From an uncultured Olsenella sp. (lineage in GTDB: Bacteria > Actinomycetota > Coriobacteriia > Coriobacteriales > Atopobiaceae), in NCBI GenBank assembly GCA_900314495.1, contig OMVJ01000004.1, positions 1-64,000 of the forward strand: a stretch of DNA of 64,000 nucleotides, read 5' to 3'. Below are positions 23,399 through 32,675 of this stretch, piece by piece. The stretch's first letter is position 1, and every line of letters begins with the position of its first letter. A program made the translations under genes and the position numbers. The notes beneath the pieces are model-generated. The model did no database searches. It saw nothing but the letters and a program-made list of their open reading frames with translations, and was not told where the DNA came from.

Positions 23399-24229
23399 TT
23401 ACTGGCCCAGTTTGGGGTGCAGCAGGGACGGCGCGGCACCCAGGAGCGTCTTGGTGTACTCGTCCTGCGGGTTGTTGAAGACCTGCTGGGCGGGACCCTC
23501 CTCCATGATCTGGCCGTGGTTCATGACGATGATGCGGTCAGAGATGTAGCGGACGGTCTGGATGTCGTGGCTGATGAAGATCATGGAGAGGCCGAAGTCG
23601 CGCTTGAGGTCCGTGAGCAGGTTCAGGATCTGCGCGCGCACGGACACGTCCAAGGCGGACGTGGGCTCGTCGGCGATGATGGCGTCCGGGTTGAGCGACA
23701 TGGCGCGGGCGATTGCCACGCGCTGGCGCTGGCCGCCGGACAGCTGGCCGGGCAGGGCGCGCAGGGCGGAGTGCGGCAGGCCAACCATCTGGATGAGCTC
23801 GTCTATGCGCTTCTCCTGGTCCTGCGTGGAGCCCGTCTTGTGGACGAGCATTGGGTCCAGCAGCTGGTCGTGGATGATCATGCGGGGGTTCAGGGCCGTT
23901 GCGGGGTCCTGGAACACGACGGAGACGACGCGGCCGATCTTCTTGCGCATGTCTGCGGACCGCTTGGTGACGTCCTCGCCCTTGAAGTACACGTGGCCGG
24001 ACGTGGGCGACTGCAGGCCGCACATGACGTTTGCCGTGGTGGACTTGCCGCAGCCGGACTCGCCCACGATGCCGATGGTCTCGCCGGGCATGAGCTTGAC
24101 GGTCACGCCCTGCACCGCGTGCACCAGGTTGGGGTGGAAGAGCGACCCCGTGCGCGTCCTGAAGGTGACGGAGATGTTGTCCAGGAAGATGATGGGCTCC
24201 TGCGCGGAGGCCTTGTTCTGGTCTGCCAT
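23399..24229 (-). CDS. ABC transporter ATP-binding protein (OppF/SiaI-like)
   Basis: 276 residues with complete ATPase motifs: [26 protein letters not shown] and AIIADEP. It ends soon after the ATPase core (LGAAPSLLHP) and lacks the C-terminal cysteine-bearing extension of the peptide-type OppF in this window. ATG 24229 follows the fused gene by 3 bases. Partner of the fused permease-ATPase in a sugar-acid importer. Confidence 0.88.
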   Translation of the reverse strand: MADQNKASAQEPIIFLDNISVTFRTRTGSLFHPNLVHAVQGVTVKLMPGETIGIVGESGCGKSTTANVMCGLQSPTSGHVYFKGEDVTKRSADMRKKIGRVVSVVFQDPATALNPRMIIHDQLLDPMLVHKTGSTQDQEKRIDELIQMVGLPHSALRALPGQLSGGQRQRVAIARAMSLNPDAIIADEPTSALDVSVRAQILNLLTDLKRDFGLSMIFISHDIQTVRYISDRIIVMNHGQIMEEGPAQQVFNNPQDEYTKTLLGAAPSLLHPKLGQ

Positions 24230-24232
24230 GAG

Positions 24233-26272
24233 CTACGCCTCCTTACCGATGCGCTCGAGGTACGGCGTGAGGCCGTTCTGCTTCAGATAGTCGTCGGGCA
24301 GCTCGGAGAACCTGTGGTGGTTGCCACCGGGGAGCTCCTTGAGCACGGGGTGCACGTCCAGACCCAGCGTTGGATGGCTGGAGCGCGGCGCGAAGCGGTC
24401 GCCCTTGGGGAAGTCCTCCGGGGACGGCACGGAACCGGGCACCTGGTGCAGGCGGGTGCCGGTCTTGGCACCCTCCTCGATGGAGAGCACGGAGCCCAGA
24501 AGGCCGCGCGTGTACTCGTGCACGGGGTTGGTGAGCAGCTCCTTGGTGGGCGCCTGCTCCACGATCTGGCCGGCGTACATGACCGTGATCTCAGACGCGA
24601 CCTCGGCAACCAGGGCAAGGTCGTGGCTCACGAAGATCATGGCGAAGCCCAGCTTTGCCTGCAGGTCGTTCAGGAGCTTGATGACCTGCTTCTGGACGGT
24701 CACGTCCAGGGCCGTGGTGGGCTCGTCGCAGATGACCAGGGACGGGTCGCGCGTCAGGGCCATGGCGATGAGCACGCGCTGGCGCTGGCCGCCGGAGAGC
24801 TCGTGCGGGTAGGACTCCAGCGTGCGCTTGGGGTCCAGGCCAACCAGCTCCAACAGCTCCTCCGCGGAGCGGGTGCCGCCGCGGTCCGTGAGCTGCTTCA
24901 TCTGGGCGGAGATGAGCATGGACGGGTTGAGGGACGAGAGCGCGTCCTGGTACACCATTGCCAGCTCCGTGCCCAGCAGCTTGCGGTGCTCCTCCGAGGA
25001 GAGCTTCAGCAGGTCCTGGCCCTTGTACAGGACCTGGCCCGTGATGGTCTCCTTGGGGTCCGTCAGGTTCATGATGACCTTGGTGGTGATGGACTTGCCG
25101 CAGCCGGACTCGCCCACCAGGGCCATGCACTGGCCGGGGCGCACGTCGAATGAGACGTTGTCCACGACCTTGGTGTCGCCGTGGCTCTCGAAGCTGATGC
25201 AGAGGTTCTTGACCTGCAGCAGGGGCTCCACGGAGAGGTCCGGCACGTGGCGGTCCGTACGCCTGAGCTCAACCTCTCGCAGGGCGCTCAGCCTGCGGTC
25301 CAGGGACTCCTTCTGCTCCGCGTAGGCGCGAACGGGGTCGGAGGCCAGGATGTCGTCCTTGCGGCGGCTCTCGGAGTTCTCCGTGTCAACGGGGGCGCCG
25401 GGGGCGGCGGCCATGGCGTCGGTGAGGCCCTCGGAGAGGATGTTCAGCGCCAGGCAGGTGATCATGATGGCCAGGCCCGGGAAGAGCGCCTGCCACCAAC
25501 GGCCGGCCAGCACGCCGCCGCGGGCGTCCGCCAGGATGTTGCCCCACGTGGCCGTGGGCTCCTGGATGCCGGCGCCGATGAAGGTGAGCGAGGCCTCGAA
25601 GATGATGGCGTCTGCCACCAGGGTGACGGTGAAGACCATGATGGGGGCAATGCAGTTGCGCAGCACGTGGCGCCACAGGATCCAGGGGGCGCGAGCGCCA
25701 GAGACTATGACCGCGCGCACGTAGTCCTCGCCGTACTCCGACACGATGTTGGCGCGCACGATGCGGGCCACCTGCGGCGTGTACATGAAGCCGATGGAGA
25801 AGATGATGGAGGGCAGGTTGTTGCCCAGGATGGACACGAACACGGCCGCCAGGGCGATGCCCGGGAAGGACATGATGATGTCCAGGATGCGCATGATGAC
25901 CTCGGACACCCACTTGCGCGACACCGCGGCGATGGCACCGATGATGGAGCCGAACACCAGGGCGAAGAAGACCGCGCCGAAGCCGATGACCAGGGAGTAG
26001 CGGCCGCCGTACATCATGCGTGAAAGGATGTCGCGGCCCTTGTCGTCCGTGCCGAAGAAGAAGCCGCCGCCGGGGGCCTGGCGGGCCAGGAAGATGTCCG
26101 TGGGGTTGTAGGGGGCCAGCAGGGGCGCCAGCACGGAGACCAGCACCACCAGGGCCAGCAGGCAGACGGAGATCTTGGAGCCTACGCTCATCTTCTTCCA
26201 GCCGCCCAGGCGCGCGCCCTTGGACGCGGCCTCCTCAAGCTTGAGGGATTGCTCTTTCCTCTTAGTAAGCAT
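24233..26272 (-). CDS. Fused ABC permease-ATPase (OppC-OppD type, SiaG-like)
   Basis: 679 residues. Residues ~30-290 are an OppC permease (first helix VCLLALVVLVSVLAPLLAP, GTDDKGRDILSRMMYGGR, coupling loop GARAPWILWRHVLRN). A charged linker ~295-345 leads to an OppD-type ATPase with Walker A GESGCGKS at 387-394, signature LSGGQ at 492-496 and Walker B LVICDEP at 512-518. The C-terminal extension keeps the OppD outline but its cysteines are replaced (GDRFAPRSSHPTLG). A fused permease-ATPase is also found in the sialic acid importer described for Corynebacterium glutamicum, which supports the substrate assignment. Confidence 0.9.
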   Translation of the reverse strand: MLTKRKEQSLKLEEAASKGARLGGWKKMSVGSKISVCLLALVVLVSVLAPLLAPYNPTDIFLARQAPGGGFFFGTDDKGRDILSRMMYGGRYSLVIGFGAVFFALVFGSIIGAIAAVSRKWVSEVIMRILDIIMSFPGIALAAVFVSILGNNLPSIIFSIGFMYTPQVARIVRANIVSEYGEDYVRAVIVSGARAPWILWRHVLRNCIAPIMVFTVTLVADAIIFEASLTFIGAGIQEPTATWGNILADARGGVLAGRWWQALFPGLAIMITCLALNILSEGLTDAMAAAPGAPVDTENSESRRKDDILASDPVRAYAEQKESLDRRLSALREVELRRTDRHVPDLSVEPLLQVKNLCISFESHGDTKVVDNVSFDVRPGQCMALVGESGCGKSITTKVIMNLTDPKETITGQVLYKGQDLLKLSSEEHRKLLGTELAMVYQDALSSLNPSMLISAQMKQLTDRGGTRSAEELLELVGLDPKRTLESYPHELSGGQRQRVLIAMALTRDPSLVICDEPTTALDVTVQKQVIKLLNDLQAKLGFAMIFVSHDLALVAEVASEITVMYAGQIVEQAPTKELLTNPVHEYTRGLLGSVLSIEEGAKTGTRLHQVPGSVPSPEDFPKGDRFAPRSSHPTLGLDVHPVLKELPGGNHHRFSELPDDYLKQNGLTPYLERIGKEA

Positions 26273-26274
26273 GG

Positions 26275-27231
26275 CTACACCGTCCTAATCCTGGGGTTGA
26301 TCAGGAGATAGAGCATGTCAACCACAATGTTGATGATGATGAAGGACAGTGCGACCACAATGACGACGCCCTGCACGAGGTTGGTCTCGTTGCCCTGGAT
26401 GCCCTCCAGGATGGCCATGCCCATGCCGGGCAGGTTGAAGATGACCTCGATGACGACGGCGCCACCCATGAGGTAGCCGATCTTCATGCCCAGCGTGGTG
26501 ACGGGCGTGATGAGGGCGTTGCGCAGCACGTTGCGGCCGACGACCACGCGCTGGGGCAGGCCGGCGCCCTTGGCGGTGCGCACGTAGTCCTTGTCCAGCT
26601 CCTCCACCATGGCGGTGCGCACGATGCGAGTCATCTGGCCCGTGAGCGGGAAGGCCAGGGCGATGGCGGGCATGATCATGCGGGCCATGTAGCCGCCGAA
26701 GTTGACCGCGGGGCTGGGCAGGCGGCCGGAGGCGGGCAGCAGGTGCAGGTAGGACGAGAAGACCAGAATGAGGAGGACTGCCAGCCAGAAGGAGGGCGTT
26801 GCCAGGCCCGCGATGGAGAGCACGCGAATGACCTGGTCGGGCCAGCCGTCCCGGTACAGGGCCGAGATTATGCCCAGTAGGAACGAGAAGACCGCGCCGA
26901 TGAGCAGGCCGATGAAGGTGAGCTGCATGGTGACGGGCAGGGCCTTGCCAATGCGCTCGCCCACGGAGTAGCGGGCGGCACCGTAGGTGCCCAGGTCGCC
27001 GTGGAGCAGGCCACCCATGTAGCGAACGTAGCGGACGGGAATGGGGTCGTCCAGGCCATGCTCCTGGTGGTACTGGGCCACGGCCTCAGGCGTGGCGCTC
27101 TCACCCAGGGCGTTGTAGGCAGGGTCGACCTTAGAGAAGGACATGAGGAAGAAAACCAGAATCGTGACGCCAAGGGCCATGATGGGCAGCGCGATGAGGC
27201 GCCGGCCTATGAGTCGCAGAAGGTTGTTCAC
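26275..27231 (-). CDS. ABC transporter permease (OppB/SiaF-like)
   Basis: 318 residues with the OppB N-terminus (LIGRRLIALPIMALGVTILV) and six predicted membrane helices. Coupling loop DYVRTAKGAGLPQRVVVGRNVLRN. It ends two bases before the fused gene's ATG. A terminator-like hairpin at 27299-27337 lies between it and the binding-protein gene, as in the peptide opp operon. Confidence 0.9.
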   Translation of the reverse strand: MNNLLRLIGRRLIALPIMALGVTILVFFLMSFSKVDPAYNALGESATPEAVAQYHQEHGLDDPIPVRYVRYMGGLLHGDLGTYGAARYSVGERIGKALPVTMQLTFIGLLIGAVFSFLLGIISALYRDGWPDQVIRVLSIAGLATPSFWLAVLLILVFSSYLHLLPASGRLPSPAVNFGGYMARMIMPAIALAFPLTGQMTRIVRTAMVEELDKDYVRTAKGAGLPQRVVVGRNVLRNALITPVTTLGMKIGYLMGGAVVIEVIFNLPGMGMAILEGIQGNETNLVQGVVIVVALSFIIINIVVDMLYLLINPRIRTV

Positions 27232-27298
27232 TTGCCTCTCCTTTCCTTGTGTCGAAGTGTGGAAAAACCGACAGTTACATGCGATGGCGCTTCAAAGT

Positions 27299-27337
27299 AC
27301 GGGACCCGGAACTGCAGCGTTGCACTCCGGGTCCCGT
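27299..27337 (-). terminator. Attenuating hairpin after the binding-protein gene
   Basis: 12-bp stem ACGGGACCCGGA / TCCGGGTCCCGT followed on the minus strand by ACTTTG. Likely partial terminator between solute-binding protein and permease genes. Confidence 0.6.
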
Positions 27338-27383
27338 CCCGTGTGCCCGGGGCGGAAGGATACCCCAGGCTATTGGCTATGAC

Positions 27384-28988
27384 TTACTGGGCGGTGGCCA
27401 CGTCAGTGAAGGACAGGCCGGTGGTGCCGATGCCCTTGAAGCCGGAGACGGTCACGCCCTCGGCGTTGGGCGTCTCGCCCCAAGAGGCAGTGGTGGTCTG
27501 GACCTGGAGCACCGGGTACAGAGGCACGTTCTCGGCCAGGAGGTCGAAGCACTGGTTCCAGAGGTCCTGCTGCTCGTCGCCAGAGGTCTGGAGCGCCTGG
27601 TCCATGAGCTCGTGCAGCTTGGTGTACTCCGCGGAGTCCTTCCAGGGGCAACGGGTCTGCATCCAGATGTTGTCGCCGTACCACCAGTTGAGCAGGAGGT
27701 CGGGGTCTGCACCGAAGCAGGACGGGTCACCGGGGGCCAGCAGCAAGTCGTAGGCGTTGGCGCCCTGGTCGATGTTGGCATAGGTGGCCGCAGAGGTGTC
27801 GGACTGGATGGTGGTGTTGAAGCCCAGGGCGTCCAGGTCCTGCTTGATCTGGGTGGACATGGCAACAACCTGGTCGTTGTCGGTGGTGAGCAGGGTGATG
27901 TCACCCGGGGTGATGCCGGACTCCTCGATGAGGCTCTTGGCCTTCTCGGGGTCATAGGTGTAGACCGTCGAGGCCTCGTGGAAGTTGGTGAAGGTCTCCG
28001 GCAGGTAGGACTTGGGAGCCGCGGCCATGCCAGACAGGGCGTTGGTGATCATCTGGTCGTAGTTGAGGGCGTACATGACGGCCTGACGGACCTTGACGTT
28101 GTCCCACGGCGCCTTGGCGATGTCGAACATCATGAAACGGGTGCCGAAGCCCTGGACCGTGTCGATGGTGCAGCCGGCGGCCTTGAGCTGATCGATCTGG
28201 TCGGCCGGGACGGACTCGGAGACGAGCGTGGTGCCCTCCTGCTGGGCGGTGACGCGCGCCGTGGCGTCCTTGAGGACGGAGAAGTTGAGCGCGTTGTCCT
28301 TGGCGGGGTGCTCACCGTTGTAGTTGGGGTTGGGAACCAGGTCGACCTCGGAGTCGGAGATGGAGCTGTACATCCAGGGGCCGGAGCCGACGGGCTGCTT
28401 GGTGAGCTCGTCGTCAGAGGCGGCGGCGGGCACGACGCGGATGATGGCCAGGCGCTCCTTGATCAGGCCGAAGTTGGGAACCGTGGTCTCGATGGCGACC
28501 GTGGTGTCGTCCTTGGCGGAGATGGAGGCGAAGGGAGCCAGCATGGGGATGTAGACGTTGCCCTCGGCCGTGCAGCGCTCGAAGGACTTGGCGACGTCGG
28601 CCGCGGTGACCGGGTTGCCGTCGGAGAACTTGGCGTCGGCGCGCAGCTTGACCTCAAAGTGGGTCTCGTCCACCTGGGTGGGGTCGCCGTCGGCGAGCTC
28701 CGGGAAGGTGCTGTAGTCGTGGTAGTCCAGGCCGTACAGACCCTCGACCACGTTCCAGTTGGTGCTGAGCGCAAGTGCGGACGAGGTGCTGGACGGGTGG
28801 TAGTTCTGCGTGGAGTAGGCGCTGCCAGCCGTCAGGGTGCCACCACCAGTGGCGCCAGCTGCCGCGCCGGAGCCAGAGTCAGACGAACCGCTGCCAGAAC
28901 CGCCACCGCAGCCGACAAGGCCCAGGCCAGCGGCGGCAACGCCTGCGGCGCCCAGGAACGAACGACGAGAAAGGTTCATTTCCTTCAT
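27384..28988 (-). CDS. Solute-binding lipoprotein of the second Opp-type importer
   Basis: 534-residue SBP_bac_5 protein. It has a twin-arginine motif SRRSFLG (residues 7-13) and a lipobox Cys27 (LVGC), then a Gly/Ser-rich linker. Family segments include KLRADAKFSDGNPVTAADV and VRQAVMYALNYDQM. I use ATG 28988 after GGGGGAAG. First gene of the cluster. Together with the fused permease-ATPase it resembles the SatA/SiaE binding proteins for sialic acid; related proteins bind peptides, so substrate is inferred from the downstream catabolic genes. Confidence 0.88.
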   Translation of the reverse strand: MKEMNLSRRSFLGAAGVAAAGLGLVGCGGGSGSGSSDSGSGAAAGATGGGTLTAGSAYSTQNYHPSSTSSALALSTNWNVVEGLYGLDYHDYSTFPELADGDPTQVDETHFEVKLRADAKFSDGNPVTAADVAKSFERCTAEGNVYIPMLAPFASISAKDDTTVAIETTVPNFGLIKERLAIIRVVPAAASDDELTKQPVGSGPWMYSSISDSEVDLVPNPNYNGEHPAKDNALNFSVLKDATARVTAQQEGTTLVSESVPADQIDQLKAAGCTIDTVQGFGTRFMMFDIAKAPWDNVKVRQAVMYALNYDQMITNALSGMAAAPKSYLPETFTNFHEASTVYTYDPEKAKSLIEESGITPGDITLLTTDNDQVVAMSTQIKQDLDALGFNTTIQSDTSAATYANIDQGANAYDLLLAPGDPSCFGADPDLLLNWWYGDNIWMQTRCPWKDSAEYTKLHELMDQALQTSGDEQQDLWNQCFDLLAENVPLYPVLQVQTTTASWGETPNAEGVTVSGFKGIGTTGLSFTDVATAQ

Positions 28989-29353
28989 ACTTCCCCCATT
29001 CGGTAGAACCAACAAAGCCCGCTCGTAGTCGAAAACCCGACATACGTACCAAGCGATTACCTTTAGATTACAGGGCGAACCCCAACTCATCCTGTCTTAC
29101 TCGGTCAGCGGGCGCACATCGGGCATGTGCGTACAGTTTTGGAACAAGACATCGGTGGTCAACATAAGACTCTGTACCGTATAACCCCTTGGCAGCGCCA
29201 TTGTAAATGTGCAATGGAGCGCAGGTATTGCCCATTGGTTATCCGCATGTTTCGGGGGCTTGGCAAGACTTAGCGTGTCATTTGCTGAGAACGTTTTCAC
29301 GCGGGAACGATTCCACATTTTGGGGCAGAAGGTAGGTTCAAAGGCCCACCGGA
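28989..29353. other. Upstream region of the sialic acid cluster
   Basis: 365 bases without a credible gene between uvrC and the binding-protein gene. It holds an inverted repeat described separately. I could not identify a convincing -35/-10 pair on the minus strand. Confidence 0.5.
29198..29217. promoter_or_regulatory. Inverted repeat, possible operator
   Basis: CCATTG and CAATGG separated by 8 bases, about 210 bases upstream of the first gene of the cluster. A candidate binding site for the cluster's regulator, which is not encoded in this window. Confidence 0.3.
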
Positions 29354-31369
29354 CTACCCCTGCAGGCCCTCCGCAGACGCCCCAGGGTGGTCCTCTGCCC
29401 CCGGCTCCGCAAGCTCGTCCTCCCCTTGCCGCACGGCCTGCCACACGGCCTGGGCCACGTCCTCGGGCACGCCCTTGACGGAGGCAATCTCGTCCGCGCT
29501 GGCGGCGCGCAGCTTCCTCATGGAGCCAAAGTGCCTCATGATGGCCTTCTTGCGCTTGGGGCCCACGCCGGGCACCTCGTCCAAGACGGAGACGGTCATG
29601 GCCTTGTCGCGCAGCTCGCGGTGGAAGGTGATGGCGAAGCGGTGGGACTCGTCGCGCACCTGCTTTATGAGGTAGAGGGAGGCTGAGCCGGACGGCAGCA
29701 CGATGGGCGTCTCGTCCCAGGGAACGAAGACCTCCTCGTCGGACTTGGCCAGGCCGCAGCAGGGAATGTCCAGGCCCAGCAGGTCCAGCTGCTCCATGGC
29801 GGCATGGAGCTGGGGCTTGCCTCCGTCCAGGACCAGCAGGTCCGGCCGCGAGCCAAAGCGCTCGTCCGCCATGGTCTTGGGGCCGTAGCGGCGGGACAGC
29901 ACCTCGCTCATGGAGACGAAGTCATTGGCCTCCGTGAGGGGCGTCTGGATCTTGAAGCGGCGGTACTGGGACTTGTCGGGCCGGCCGTTGGTGAAGACCA
30001 CCATGCTTGCCACGGTGAAGTGGCCGTGCAAGGTGGAGATGTCGAAGCACTCTATGCGCATGGGCGGCGCGTCCAGGGCCAGGGCGCTTTCCAGCTGCAG
30101 CAGGGCCTGGTTGGTGCGGTCGTCCGCGTAGCCCGTGCGCACCATGTAGCGGTTGAGGGCGTGGTGGGCGTTCTGGGCGGCCATCTCCAAGAGGCGGCGC
30201 TTCTCGCCGCGCTGGGGCCGGTGCACGCGCACGTTGTGGCCCCTCTTGCCCGTTAGCCACTCCTCTATGACGTCCGCGTCGGGAAGGTCTATGGTCAGGT
30301 CGACCTCCGCGGGAAGGTCCGCCGTCTCGTCGTAGTAGCGCTTGAGGAAGCCCTCCTGCAGCTCCACCTCGTCCACGTCGTTGCCCTTGTCCAGCACGAA
30401 CTCCACGCTGCGCACGGTTATGCCCTCGCGCACCACGAAGACGCAGGCGCAGCTAATGGTCTCCTCGCGGTAGAAGCCAATGAGGTCCAGGTTGACGGAG
30501 GACGAAAAGACCACCTGCTGGCGGGCCTCAACGGCGTTTATGGCCTCCAGCCGCGCCTTGATGCGGCCCGCGCGCTCAAACTCCAGGTCCGCCGCGGCCT
30601 CCTGCATCTGCTGGGTGAGCTCGCTCACCACCTCGGACCGCTTGCCTGAGAGGAACCGCTCCACCTGGCTCACGTGCTTGGCGTAGTCCACGGTGTTTAT
30701 GGCGCCGCAGCACACGCCGGGGCCGCGCCCCACGTGGTAGTCAAAGCAGGGACGGCCGGTATCCGCCAGCAGCAGGTTGGCGTAGGCCGCCTGGTCGGGG
30801 TTCTTCTCCATTATGCGGCGGGCGCGCTTCCACTCCGCGCAGGTGCCGATGCAGATGGGGATGACCTTGCGCAGGGTATCGATGGTCTCGCGCGCGGCCT
30901 TGGCGTCCGTGTAGGGGCCGAAGTAGCGGGTGTCCTTGCGGTGGCGCTCGCGCGTGTACTTTATGGCCGGGAAGACGTCGCCCTCCGTGATGGCTATGAA
31001 GGGGTAGGACTTGTCGTCCTTGAAGTCCACGTTGAAGTAGGGGTGGTACTGGGCTATGAGGTTGCGCTCCAGCACCAGGGCCTCGTGCTCGTTCTGCACC
31101 ACGATGTAGTCGAAGGACCGCACCACCTGCATCATGAGTGGGATCTTGATGCGCTCGTCCGCCAGGGTGGTGTACTGGCGCATGCGGGCGCGCAGGTTCT
31201 TGGCCTTGCCAACGTAGATGACCTGGCCCTTGCCGTCCTTCCACAGGTAGCAGCCGGGCTCCGTGGGAACCTGGTTCACCTGCTCCGCAATGGAGGGCAG
31301 GCCCTGGTCCTCCGGCCGGGGGGCCTGGGACGCGAAGTCCGGTATGTAGCCGGGGCCCTTAGTCGACAT
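29354..31369 (-). CDS. uvrC: Excinuclease ABC subunit C
   Basis: 671 residues. It makes both incisions in nucleotide excision repair with UvrA and UvrB, whose genes are also in the window. Domains in order: GIY-YIG (GCYLWKDGKGQVIYVGKAKN), UVR helical hairpin (QQMQEAAADLEFERAGRIK), RNase H-like endonuclease (IECFDISTLHG, DLLVLDGGKPQL) and C-terminal helix-hairpin-helix (VPGVGPKRKKAIMRHFGS). Start ATG 31369 lies inside the last codons of the ATP-grasp gene (11-base overlap). Confidence 0.96.
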   Translation of the reverse strand: MSTKGPGYIPDFASQAPRPEDQGLPSIAEQVNQVPTEPGCYLWKDGKGQVIYVGKAKNLRARMRQYTTLADERIKIPLMMQVVRSFDYIVVQNEHEALVLERNLIAQYHPYFNVDFKDDKSYPFIAITEGDVFPAIKYTRERHRKDTRYFGPYTDAKAARETIDTLRKVIPICIGTCAEWKRARRIMEKNPDQAAYANLLLADTGRPCFDYHVGRGPGVCCGAINTVDYAKHVSQVERFLSGKRSEVVSELTQQMQEAAADLEFERAGRIKARLEAINAVEARQQVVFSSSVNLDLIGFYREETISCACVFVVREGITVRSVEFVLDKGNDVDEVELQEGFLKRYYDETADLPAEVDLTIDLPDADVIEEWLTGKRGHNVRVHRPQRGEKRRLLEMAAQNAHHALNRYMVRTGYADDRTNQALLQLESALALDAPPMRIECFDISTLHGHFTVASMVVFTNGRPDKSQYRRFKIQTPLTEANDFVSMSEVLSRRYGPKTMADERFGSRPDLLVLDGGKPQLHAAMEQLDLLGLDIPCCGLAKSDEEVFVPWDETPIVLPSGSASLYLIKQVRDESHRFAITFHRELRDKAMTVSVLDEVPGVGPKRKKAIMRHFGSMRKLRAASADEIASVKGVPEDVAQAVWQAVRQGEDELAEPGAEDHPGASAEGLQG

Positions 31370-32648
31370 CTGCCTGCTTGCCGCCCGTGTCCCACACGTA
31401 CTTCTTGAACTTGGAGGGCTGGCGGTAGAACGAGACACCCGCCCAGAACTTGTGCATGAAGGAATCCGGTTCGTAGCCTTCCGGCGAGGCGGCCTGGCCG
31501 TCCTTGTACATGGCCAGCACCCGGCTGCGCAGGGCCTCGTCCTTGACGGTCTTCTCCACCACGGAGGACGGGATCACCGTGTACACAAAGGGCTTGTAGG
31601 CCTCCTGGTAGGGTAACTGCCGGCCAAGAACCCAGTCCTCCACCAGCGGCTTTATGAAGGGCAGGCCGCCCAGGCTCATGTAGAAGGTGTTCTTGCCCGG
31701 CCGGGTGTTGACCTCAAAGAAGCGGTAGGAGCCGTCACGGGAGTCATACTTTATGTCGAAGTTGGCAAAGCCGTGGTAGCCCACGTGCTTGAGGAACTTG
31801 GCCGCGTCGCGAATGATGCGGTCCACGCGCTCCCCCAGAATGCAGACGGGGTTGCCCAGGGCCAGGGGTGAGTGGTCCTGCAGCACAACGCGCCCGCCAG
31901 AGACCGCGCACAGGTTGCCCTCCGCGTCCGAGAAGGTGGTGAGGGAGCGGATGGCGTCGTCCTCGCCGGGCACGAAGTCCTGCACGATGAGCTTGTGCTG
32001 GTAGCCGGAGTGGCGCACCACGTCGTACACGCGGGCCAGCTCCTCCGGGGTCTCTATCTCGTAGATCTTCTTCTTGCCGTGGAACTGCAGCAGGTCGTAG
32101 GTGGCGGAGTTGGACGGCTTGGCGATGAGCGGGTACGGGAAGGCCGAGGTGTCCAGCGTGGACTCCTGGTCCGCGCAGTCCAGGTACCAGGTCTTGGGGT
32201 AGGCTATGCCCAGCTCCTCGCAGATGCCGTAGAAGGTCTCCTTCTGGGTGATGGCGTCCAAGAGGTCGAAGTCTATGTATGGCACCACGTACCACTCGGA
32301 GAGCTCCTCCTTGTGGGCGGAGATGACGCGGGTGTTCCAGTCCGCCGAGCCCACCACCAGGCCGACCTTGCCCTGCTCCTCCAGGTGACGGCCGATCTGC
32401 GAGAGCGTCTCGACCAGGCCCTCCTCGTCGTTGACCTCCGGGATGACGCGGTAGTCGCAGAACTTGCTGGAGGAGGTCACCTTAACGTCTATGGCCGAGA
32501 GGACGATGGGGTCTATGCCGTAGTGCTCGTGGAACTCCCGCACGTAGGAGTAACCCAGGATGTCACCGCCGCAGACGACGGGCTGCAGGTGGTCCTTGAG
32601 GTCTGCCTCGCTCTTGATGAGATCCAGTGCCTTGGGGCGCTTCGCCAT
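31359..32648 (-). CDS. ATP-grasp carboxylate-amine ligase
   Basis: 429 residues of the ATP-grasp superfamily, resembling D-aspartate ligase-type enzymes. A preATP-grasp domain (~20-120, including VVGSADWNTR) precedes the nucleotide site: PLIAKPSNS (ATP-binding Lys), IVQDFVPGEDDAIRS, and the metal-binding FFEVNTRPGKNTF with Glu and Asn. Enzymes of this type join an amino acid to a carboxylate or amine, for example in peptidoglycan crossbridges. Here it is between an aminotransferase and uvrC, downstream of murJ. The substrate is unknown; a cell-wall role is inferred from neighbours. Confidence 0.75.
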   Translation of the reverse strand: MAKRPKALDLIKSEADLKDHLQPVVCGGDILGYSYVREFHEHYGIDPIVLSAIDVKVTSSSKFCDYRVIPEVNDEEGLVETLSQIGRHLEEQGKVGLVVGSADWNTRVISAHKEELSEWYVVPYIDFDLLDAITQKETFYGICEELGIAYPKTWYLDCADQESTLDTSAFPYPLIAKPSNSATYDLLQFHGKKKIYEIETPEELARVYDVVRHSGYQHKLIVQDFVPGEDDAIRSLTTFSDAEGNLCAVSGGRVVLQDHSPLALGNPVCILGERVDRIIRDAAKFLKHVGYHGFANFDIKYDSRDGSYRFFEVNTRPGKNTFYMSLGGLPFIKPLVEDWVLGRQLPYQEAYKPFVYTVIPSSVVEKTVKDEALRSRVLAMYKDGQAASPEGYEPDSFMHKFWAGVSFYRQPSKFKKYVWDTGGKQADVD

Positions 32649-32675
32649 GGTTTACCTTGCCTTTCTTTGGCCGCG

